Source: Bacillota bacterium (lineage in GTDB: Bacteria > Bacillota > Clostridia > DSM-8532). From it: 5,024 nucleotides of DNA. Below the pieces are notes generated by a model. It was not told the DNA's origin and made no database searches. It saw nothing but the letters and a program-made list of their open reading frames with translations. Of this stretch, positions 1 to 5,024 are shown one piece after another. How positions within the stretch are numbered: the first letter of the stretch is position 1; the number at the start of each line of letters is the position of its first letter. Made by a program: the position numbers and the translations under genes. The stretch covers positions 1-5,024 of the forward strand of contig JAEXPO010000216.1 of assembly GCA_023446675.1 (NCBI GenBank). Reading direction: 5' to 3'.

Positions 1-297
1 TTTACCGTAACGGCTCTGTCCCTCTCCCTCATTTTCACGGTTATGATTATTATCAGCCTTTTAAATCCACAGTGGAGCTTAATCAATATTTTGTTCGAGG
101 TGGTTTCCGGCTTTGCAACGGTTGGCCTGACAACAGGCATAACCCCGGATTTGGACACGGCTTCCAAGCTCTTAATCGCCCTGTGCATGTTTGTCGGCCG
201 TGTGGGGCCGCTCTCCTTCATCCTGACCCTTAGCCGGGCCAGGAAGGAGGATCACAGCAGTACCATCTATCCCGAAGGTAAATTCATTGTAGGTTAA
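1..297 (+). CDS. ktrB: KtrB/TrkH-family potassium uptake transporter, membrane subunit (3' part)
   Basis: This is the C-terminal 98 residues of a K+ channel-like transport subunit; the 5' part lies before the window, and frame 1 is open from base 1. Seen in the fragment: a hydrophobic helix at about residues 4-21, a pore helix followed by a fourth selectivity-filter loop reading FATVGLTTGITP (residues 38-49, filter glycine G42), then a final membrane helix with GRVGPLS (66-72) and the C-terminal end YPEGKFIVG. The filter loop, the arginine in GRVGPL and the Gly-Lys-hydrophobic-Gly ending are typical of the TrkH/KtrB superfamily. The short tail favours KtrB over the longer proteobacterial TrkH. 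KtrB normally sits in the cytoplasmic membrane and is gated by a cytosolic nucleotide-binding KtrA ring; no ktrA is visible here. The stop TAA at 295-297 overlaps the stop of the convergent efflux gene. Family assignment is strong; the exact symbol is less certain. Confidence 0.9.
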   Translation, partial: FTVTALSLSLIFTVMIIISLLNPQWSLINILFEVVSGFATVGLTTGITPDLDTASKLLIALCMFVGRVGPLSFILTLSRARKEDHSSTIYPEGKFIVG

Positions 298-3200
298 GCT
301 TGAACCGGAAGGTTTTTGTTCTTTTTTGCGTTACGATTTCCTACGCCATGAATAATGTCGTCAAATACCAGATAAAAGGCCGGCAGAACCAAAAGCGTGA
401 CAAAGGTAGACAGGGTAAGGCCCCCTGTTACTGCAACGGAGAGAGGCACCATGATTTCACTTCCCTGCTGACCGCCGATAACCATCGGAAGAATGCCTAA
501 AAGCGTGGTGAGGGTGGTCATAAGAATGGCACGAAGCCTCAAGGGGCCGGCTTTGGCCACAGCGGCCTCCTTTGTCATGCCCTCCTGCCTCAAACGGTTT
601 ATGCAGTCTATGAGCACGATGGCATTGTTAACAACAATGCCCACAAGCATAATCATACCGATAAAGGCTGGAATACTAAGTCGCATTCCGGAGGCTGCAA
701 GGGAAATAAGTCCGCCGGTAAGGGCAAGGGGTACGGAAAGCATGATGGTGAAAGGGTGAATAAAGGATTCAAGCTGGGCTGCCAGGAGCATATAAACAAG
801 GAGGACCGACAAGGCCAGAGCCTTTATCAGAGCATCAAAGGCTTCAAAAAGATCCTGCTGCTGGCCCTCAAAGGTATAGGTGTAGCCTTCCGGAAAGGCA
901 TAATCCTTAAAGGCTTCTTCCAAATCCTCAGTAACCCTGTTTAAGGCCCTGTCGCCTAAATTGGCCGTAATGGAAACGGTACGCTTCTGATCCTCTCGGA
1001 TAATATTGGCCGGCGATTTTTGAAGAGCTATATCAGCCAGCTCGGACAGTGGAATGAGGACGCCTCTGGGGCTTTGCACCGGAATGTTGTTAATCTCCTC
1101 CAGTGATTGGATTCCCTCTTCCAGGGAGTAGGCCATAACGTCAATTTCGGATCCTCTGTATTTATAGCGGGTTGCAAGGCTCCCGTTAATGGCGCTTCGG
1201 ACACTGTCACCGATCTGGGCGCCTGTAAGGCCGTATAGCACAGCCTTGTTTCTGTCCACCCGGATAACCGCTTCGGTGGTTTCTTCCTCGATGGAGCTTT
1301 CCACCTCCGTCAACCCCGGTATTCTTTCCACCAGGTACTTAAGATCCCCTGATAAACGCTTGAGCTCCTCCGTATCGTCCCCGGACACCCGGATATCCAC
1401 AGCGCTTTCTCCCATGGAAATGCCCATAACCCGGCTGTCATCCAGAATTTTAATATCCGCACCGGCCAGATTGGCCACCTTTTTTCGAAGCTCATCGGCG
1501 ATTTGTGTGATATTGCGTTTTCTCTCGGTTACATCGCCCACATTTAAGGTCAGGGTGGCTTTTTCAGTGGTGGAACGGTCCAGCACCGAACCGCTGTTTC
1601 CTATGGTGATATAGGTTTCCTGAAGCTCCGGGATTTGTCTGGCAAGGGTTTCCACCTTAAAGGCCATGGAATGGGTTTCACTCAGCGTACTTCCTTTGGG
1701 AAGGGTTATGCTGACGGTAATAACGCCTTCGTCCATGGAAGGAAAGTATTCAAAGCCCACATTAAGGGCGGAAAGCAGTGAGAGGGCAAAAAGAATGATA
1801 GCTGTGGCAATGGTAACCCCCTTGCGCCGGATACACACATTAAGGAGCCTGGAATAACCGGAAGCCAGCTTTTCATATAAATGCTCCCAGCCGTCCAGAA
1901 GCTTAGAAAACGGGCCTTTAGAGGGCTTCCCGGCAGATTTTCCTTCAAGATCCAGAATCCGTGATGAGATCATAGGGACAAAGGTTATGGCAACCAAGAG
2001 TGAGGCGATCATGGAGAAGGTCATGATGAGAGCCATTTCCTTGAATACCTGGCCTGTAAAGCCTTCAATAAACAGGATGGGAACAAAAACCACAATCGCA
2101 GTCAGGGTGGAGGCCGTAATGGCTAGCAGCACATCCCTGGAGCCTTTTTCCGCAGCAGGCTTTAATCCCAGTCCCTCATGACGGTAGCGGTAGATATTTT
2201 CCAGCACCACAATGGAGTTATCCACCACCATGCCCACGCCAAGAGCCAGCCCTCCCAATGACATGAGATTTAAGTTAATACCCCATAGAAACATCATGAC
2301 AAAGGTGCCGACGATTGAAACCGGTATGGAAAGGCCGATGATTAAGGTTGCCCGCCAGTTTCTTAAAAACAGGAAAAGAATGAGCACCGAAAGCACGGAG
2401 CCCTGTATAACGGCATCCACAACGGCGGAGATAGCCTGTTCAATGTAAACGGAGCCATCATAAACGGTATGGAAGCTAAGATCCGGGTACAGTGTGCGAA
2501 GCTCCTCCAGGCTGGCGTTTATTTGGCGGCACACGGCCACAAGATTAGCCTCCGACTGCTTTTGAATGGACAGGTTCAAGGCCTGGCTGCCATTGACATA
2601 GCTGATGCTGTTAAGCTGGCTTTCAGCAAGGGTGACCTCTCCGATGTCTCTTAATCGGATAATGCCTCCCGCAGGGGTTGGCAGGATGAGATTTTTAATA
2701 TCCTCAAGATCCCCGAATTCTCCATCGGTACGTAAATACATGGACAAACCCGAGGTTTCAAGATTACCCGCAGGCATATTGAGGTTTTCCAGGGCGAGGT
2801 ACTGGCTGACTGTGCTTTTGTCCAGGCCGTAGGCTAAAAGCCTGTCCGAACTGAGAGCAATACGGATTTCCTCCCCCGCGCCGCCTCTTAAGGTGACGGA
2901 GGCGACTCCCGAAATCCGCTTAAGCTTGTTAATGACCTGATCCTCCACCTTTCGCGTTAAATCCGACAAATCGCTTTTGGCGCTGATTCCAATTTCCATA
3001 GTTGATTCAAAATCATTGGGATTGATCTTCATTACCATGATATCCGTAACGCCATCCGGCAGCATGGTTTTAACCATATCCACCTTTTCCCTTATCTCCA
3101 GGGTGGCATAGTCCATATCCGTGTTCTCACCGAAATTAAGGATAATAAGGCTATACTCGTTTGTGGATACGGTCTTAAGGGATTTCATATCGGAGACGGA

Positions 3201-3416
3201 GGAAAGGATGGCTTCAAAGGGGCGCGTCACAAGGGTTTCCATTTCAGACGGGCCTGCTCCCTCGTACCGGGCTGTCACTACGGCCACAGGCATGGTAAGG
3301 CTGGGGAGCAAATCCATTTCAAGCCGGGTCAGGGAAACAGAGCCGATAATGAGCACTGCAATAAGGGCCATGATAACGCATACCGGCCGCTTAATAGACA
3401 GAGAGGAAATATTCAT
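294..3416 (-). CDS. RND-family multidrug efflux pump (HAE1/AcrB class)
   Basis: A complete 1040-residue RND permease, the usual HAE1 length. These pumps work as trimers in the cytoplasmic membrane and use the proton gradient to export drugs, detergents or lipophilic compounds. Visible: the N-terminal IKRPV and first membrane helix (about 9-29), a first large extracytoplasmic loop (about 30-330), helices 2-6 (about 331-482), helix 7 (about 533-553), a second large loop (554-860), and helices 8-12 (about 862-1018). Helix 4 reads GMVVDNSIVVLEN (395-407) and helix 10 GIVVNNAIVLID (926-937). Compared with AcrB, D399 matches D407, N400 replaces D408, N930 replaces K940, and R960 and T967 match R971 and T978. 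The ATG start overlaps the adaptor stop (ATGA) and has a strong Shine-Dalgarno site. Firmicute relatives include the SwrC/YerP type, but the substrate cannot be read from sequence. No frameshift or truncation is seen. Confidence 0.96.
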   Translation of the reverse strand: MNISSLSIKRPVCVIMALIAVLIIGSVSLTRLEMDLLPSLTMPVAVVTARYEGAGPSEMETLVTRPFEAILSSVSDMKSLKTVSTNEYSLIILNFGENTDMDYATLEIREKVDMVKTMLPDGVTDIMVMKINPNDFESTMEIGISAKSDLSDLTRKVEDQVINKLKRISGVASVTLRGGAGEEIRIALSSDRLLAYGLDKSTVSQYLALENLNMPAGNLETSGLSMYLRTDGEFGDLEDIKNLILPTPAGGIIRLRDIGEVTLAESQLNSISYVNGSQALNLSIQKQSEANLVAVCRQINASLEELRTLYPDLSFHTVYDGSVYIEQAISAVVDAVIQGSVLSVLILFLFLRNWRATLIIGLSIPVSIVGTFVMMFLWGINLNLMSLGGLALGVGMVVDNSIVVLENIYRYRHEGLGLKPAAEKGSRDVLLAITASTLTAIVVFVPILFIEGFTGQVFKEMALIMTFSMIASLLVAITFVPMISSRILDLEGKSAGKPSKGPFSKLLDGWEHLYEKLASGYSRLLNVCIRRKGVTIATAIILFALSLLSALNVGFEYFPSMDEGVITVSITLPKGSTLSETHSMAFKVETLARQIPELQETYITIGNSGSVLDRSTTEKATLTLNVGDVTERKRNITQIADELRKKVANLAGADIKILDDSRVMGISMGESAVDIRVSGDDTEELKRLSGDLKYLVERIPGLTEVESSIEEETTEAVIRVDRNKAVLYGLTGAQIGDSVRSAINGSLATRYKYRGSEIDVMAYSLEEGIQSLEEINNIPVQSPRGVLIPLSELADIALQKSPANIIREDQKRTVSITANLGDRALNRVTEDLEEAFKDYAFPEGYTYTFEGQQQDLFEAFDALIKALALSVLLVYMLLAAQLESFIHPFTIMLSVPLALTGGLISLAASGMRLSIPAFIGMIMLVGIVVNNAIVLIDCINRLRQEGMTKEAAVAKAGPLRLRAILMTTLTTLLGILPMVIGGQQGSEIMVPLSVAVTGGLTLSTFVTLLVLPAFYLVFDDIIHGVGNRNAKKNKNLPVQA
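303..327 (+). terminator. Possible intrinsic terminator of the ktrB-like gene
   Basis: Just after the plus-strand stop, AACC (303-306), a GGAA loop (307-310) and GGTT (311-314) can form a short hairpin with a GNRA-type tetraloop. One G-U pair extends it. It runs into a T-rich tract, 313-327, interrupted only by G318 and C321. This is where a terminator for the plus-strand gene is needed. The stem is only 4-5 pairs, so the call is tentative. It lies wholly inside the 3' end of the opposing pump gene, where the same bases encode its Lys/Asn-rich tail. Confidence 0.35.
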
Positions 3417-4732
3417 GGCTTTAAGCCCTCCCTGTCAGTAATCAGAACCGGGTCATTATCCTCAAGATAATTCTGGCCTTTTATGATAAGCTCTTCGCCG
3501 GCAGCAAGGCCTCTCAATATTTCCACATTGCCGTTTTCCGTTATGCCCCGTGTTACGCTCTTTTTTACTGCTTTACCGTTCTCGTTGGTAAAAACGTAGC
3601 TGCTGCTATCGCCTAAAATCACTGCGGAAAGCGGGATGATAACCACATTTTTCTTATTTTCAGCCACAAGCTCCACCTTGGCCGTCATTCCAGGCAGGAG
3701 CCTGCCTTCCTTATTATCGATTTCGATATAGACAGGAAAGGCAAGGGTTTTTTCATCTACGGCAGGACTTATACGGCTCACAACACCTGTAAAGGGAGCT
3801 TCTTTAACCGAGCTTACGGAGACAGACAGGCTGTCCCCCACCTTGAGGGAGCCAAGGCTGTTTTCGGTCAGAGAGAGCAGGACCTCCACCTTGTCCGAAT
3901 CGAGAATAACAAAGGGAACAAGCTCATTGGATGCAATTCCTCCGGAAATGACGTTTACCATTCCCACAATACCGTCAATGGGGGACGTAATACGGGCCTG
4001 CTCCCTATTGCTTTTGAGATTCTCAATCTGAAGGCTCAGCGCTTCACAGGAGGCTTCTGCCTGATTGTACTGCTGGCGGGCGGCCTCCTGACTGTCCAAG
4101 GCGGCCTTGTCCATATACAGGGAATAGCTTTGATCGGCAGTATCCAGTGCGTATTCCGCCTGCTGGTACTGGTTTTTTACGGTGAGGTATTGAGTTAGGG
4201 ACAGCGTTCCTGCCTCACGCATAAGAACGGCTCTGTTCATGGCTGTCTGTGCCGCCACGAACTGACTTTCAGCGCTTTTCAGCGCAAATTCCAGCTGAAT
4301 TTTTCTGCTTTGGTAATCACTTCCAAAGGCCGCGGCAACACCGGTCTCAGCAAGGGCCAGACCTGCCTGAGCAGATTTCAGCTGGGCTTCCAGTACGCGA
4401 ATGTTTTCTTCCAGCTCCCTGGTTTCCAGAGTGAAGAGAACGTCTCCTGCTTTCACCCTGTCCCCTTCCTTGAAGAAGACATCGGACACATAACCGGCGG
4501 CTGGAGCTGCCACATAAGCCGTTTTCAGAGGTTTTACAATTCCCGTGGAGGAAAGGGTGCTTGTAATGCTTCCCTTTCCCACCACGGCAACTTCCACAGG
4601 AATGCCTGCTTCAACAGGCGTATCAACGCTGTTTCCGGCGGAGCACCCTGTAAACAGCAGGATCATGGAAAAGCATAGGATTAGGCCAGTAAACGGTAAA
4701 GCGTTACGTTTTTTCTTTCTTAATTCCGGCAT
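3413..4732 (-). CDS. RND efflux periplasmic adaptor (membrane fusion) lipoprotein
   Basis: A complete 439-residue HlyD/AcrA-type adaptor that would bind the adjoining RND pump. Residues 1-29 form a lipoprotein signal with a basic start (RKKKR, 5-9), a hydrophobic core and LFTG before Cys30, the likely lipidated residue; Phe at -3 is allowed but not the commonest. Domains in order: first barrel/lipoyl half (about 45-103, with VAAPAAGYVSDVFFKEGDRV), a long Ala/Gln/Glu-rich coiled-coil hairpin (about 104-245), second lipoyl half (246-278, ARITSPIDGIVG), beta-barrel (about 280-357, with LLPGMTAKV) and membrane-proximal domain (358-439). The hairpin centre has R167, M171 and S178, matching in spacing the R-L-S tip motif by which AcrA-like adaptors meet TolC. 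The ATG start is chosen because GAGGGG precedes it by eight bases and the signal peptide begins there. The TGA stop overlaps the pump ATG by four bases, giving a two-gene operon. Confidence 0.95.
   Translation of the reverse strand: MPELRKKKRNALPFTGLILCFSMILLFTGCSAGNSVDTPVEAGIPVEVAVVGKGSITSTLSSTGIVKPLKTAYVAAPAAGYVSDVFFKEGDRVKAGDVLFTLETRELEENIRVLEAQLKSAQAGLALAETGVAAAFGSDYQSRKIQLEFALKSAESQFVAAQTAMNRAVLMREAGTLSLTQYLTVKNQYQQAEYALDTADQSYSLYMDKAALDSQEAARQQYNQAEASCEALSLQIENLKSNREQARITSPIDGIVGMVNVISGGIASNELVPFVILDSDKVEVLLSLTENSLGSLKVGDSLSVSVSSVKEAPFTGVVSRISPAVDEKTLAFPVYIEIDNKEGRLLPGMTAKVELVAENKKNVVIIPLSAVILGDSSSYVFTNENGKAVKKSVTRGITENGNVEILRGLAAGEELIIKGQNYLEDNDPVLITDREGLKP
3426..3432 (-). promoter_or_regulatory. 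Ribosome binding site of the RND pump gene
   Basis: On the minus strand GGGAGGG ends nine bases before the pump ATG (3414-3416). The site lies inside the last codons of the adaptor gene. It supports the ATG at 3416 as the true start and allows independent re-initiation in addition to coupling through the ATGA overlap. Confidence 0.75.
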
Positions 4733-4740
4733 AGCATCTA

Positions 4741-4746
4741 CCCCTC
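4741..4746 (-). promoter_or_regulatory. Ribosome binding site of the adaptor gene
   Basis: GAGGGG on the minus strand ends eight bases before the ATG at 4730-4732. A second ATG a few bases upstream (4735-4737) is out of frame and too close to this site, so the start at 4732 is preferred. Confidence 0.75.
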
Positions 4747-4768
4747 AAACCAATTATCGTTTTTGACT

Positions 4769-4788
4769 GGATCCTTTTTCAGGAATCC
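4769..4788. repeat. Short imperfect inverted repeat upstream of the efflux operon
   Basis: GGATCCT (4769-4775) and AGGAATCC (4781-4788) are inverted copies that pair over seven bases, with one bulged base and a five-base loop. There is no T-run directly after it on either strand, so it does not look like a terminator. It overlaps the weak -35 candidate, so an operator for an unseen regulator is possible. Chance occurrence is not excluded at this length. Confidence 0.35.
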
Positions 4789-4809
4789 GGTTATCAAAAA
4801 CCAACTTAT

Positions 4810-4821
4810 AACAGTATTGTT
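4810..4821. repeat. Small AT-rich dyad AACA-N4-TGTT
   Basis: AACA (4810-4813) and TGTT (4818-4821) form a four-base dyad around GTAT, midway between the hflC-like stop and the adaptor start. It could be a protein-binding half-site pair, but four-base dyads are common by chance in AT-rich DNA. Confidence 0.15.
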
Positions 4822-4864
4822 TTTTTGGGGAGATTTTACACGGGAAAATGAAAATTAAGCCAAT

Positions 4865-5024
4865 TTATTTTGAGTAGATGAATTTGGCAAACTGGGAGGA
4901 CGGATTGATGATAATGGTGGTGTCCTCTCCGATGACAGCGGAATAGGTCTGCAGCGTTTTCCAGAACTCATAGAACTCAGGATCCACATTATAGGCCTCT
5001 GCGTAAATGCGGGCTGCCTCCGCA
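4865..5024 (-). CDS. hflC: HflC-like SPFH/prohibitin-domain protein (3' part)
   Basis: The last 52 residues of a protein whose 5' part lies beyond the window; the stop TAA is at 4865-4867. The reading AEAARIYAEAYNVDPEFYEF, then WKTLQTYSAVIGEDTT and a hydrophobic IIINPSSQFAKFIYSK end, matches the C-terminus of HflC. That family ends its SPFH-domain coiled coil in a similar AEA-Y pattern, an acidic DPEFY segment and a TTLVLSP-like strand. HflC with HflK forms large membrane-anchored assemblies that surround and modulate the FtsH protease. A partner hflK would be expected upstream, outside the window. HflK or another SPFH protein is a less likely alternative, because HflK C-termini usually diverge from this pattern. 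It has the same direction as the efflux genes, but the 132-base gap argues for a separate unit. Confidence 0.85.
   Translation of the reverse strand, partial: AEAARIYAEAYNVDPEFYEFWKTLQTYSAVIGEDTTIIINPSSQFAKFIYSK

Larger units (their letters stand above)
4733..4864 (-). promoter_or_regulatory. Spacer between hflC and the efflux operon; probable promoter region
   Basis: These 132 AT-rich bases separate the hflC-like stop from the adaptor start and hold no ORF of note. A weak sigma-A-like pair on the minus strand is CTGAAA, 18 bases, then GATAAT (GATAAT about 20 bases before the ATG). This would leave a very short leader containing the ribosome binding site. A TTGATA hexamer further upstream has no good -10 partner. 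No strong GC hairpin with a T-run follows the hflC-like stop, so read-through from upstream is also possible. The promoter hexamers are a guess by eye; only the presence of a long enough regulatory gap is secure. Confidence 0.35.

Noticed and set aside
300..944. Three plus-strand open frames (66, 88 and 62 residues) directly after the ktrB-like stop, which could look like a downstream operon
   Set aside because: All are antisense to the last membrane domain of the RND pump, whose helices 8-12 and conserved motifs are read without interruption on the minus strand.
1189..1614. A 141-residue open frame on the plus strand, antisense to the pump gene
   Set aside because: It lies entirely within the well-supported RND coding sequence, has Ser/Arg-rich low-complexity composition typical of an antisense shadow, and matches no recognisable family.
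4310..4766. Overlapping plus-strand open frames of 122 and 73 residues opposite the adaptor 5' end
   Set aside because: They are shadows of the adaptor gene, which has a clear signal peptide, lipobox and domain order; no family features or good start signals were seen in the plus-strand frames.
4769..4788. The GGATCC/GGAATCC hairpin as a rho-independent terminator for hflC
   Set aside because: On the minus strand it is followed by AGTCAAAAAC, not a T-run, and on the plus strand by GGTTATC, so it lacks the terminator tract; the stem is also bulged.
4832..4850. ATTTT-N7-AAAAT dyad after the hflC stop as a terminator
   Set aside because: The stem would be only five A-T pairs with no GC pairs and no clean T-run, too weak to support a call.
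1..5024. CRISPR array, insertion sequence, tRNA/rRNA, riboswitch or prophage signal
   Set aside because: No direct repeats with regular spacing, no transposase-like frame, no tRNA cloverleaf, and no long non-coding stretch apart from the 132-base spacer were seen.

Overview
The window comes from what looks like a Firmicute, most likely of the clostridial type. The evidence is a KtrB/TrkH-family potassium channel subunit, GA-rich Shine-Dalgarno sites, moderate GC, many AT-rich codons, and a membrane fusion protein that carries a lipoprotein signal. This is an inference; no ribosomal or other strong taxonomic marker is present. The window is almost fully coding and looks like ordinary chromosome. 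I see no mobile element, CRISPR array, tRNA or rRNA.

Layout: (1) 1-297, plus strand: the last 98 residues of a KtrB/TrkH potassium uptake membrane subunit, cut by the window edge. (2) 294-3416, minus strand: a complete 1040-residue RND multidrug-type efflux pump of the HAE1/AcrB class. Its stop codon overlaps the stop of the potassium transporter tail to tail in the shared bases TTAA. (3) 3413-4732, minus strand: a complete 439-residue periplasmic-adaptor (membrane fusion) lipoprotein. It ends in an ATGA overlap with the pump start. (4) 4733-4864: a 132-base AT-rich spacer, the only real intergenic gap, with two small dyads and the adaptor's ribosome binding site. (5) 4865-5024, minus strand: the last 52 residues of an HflC-like SPFH/prohibitin protein, cut by the window edge.

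The adaptor and pump form a translationally coupled two-gene efflux operon. No outer-membrane factor (TolC type) and no adjacent regulator are visible, though genes beyond the window cannot be excluded. The adaptor has an unusually long predicted coiled-coil hairpin with a TolC-tip-like motif at its centre. The pump keeps the first transmembrane aspartate of the AcrB proton relay, but has Asn where AcrB has the second Asp and the Lys. The window does not show a convincingly new system. The most useful leads are the relay substitutions, the long hairpin in a possibly monoderm host, and the compact convergent gene end.
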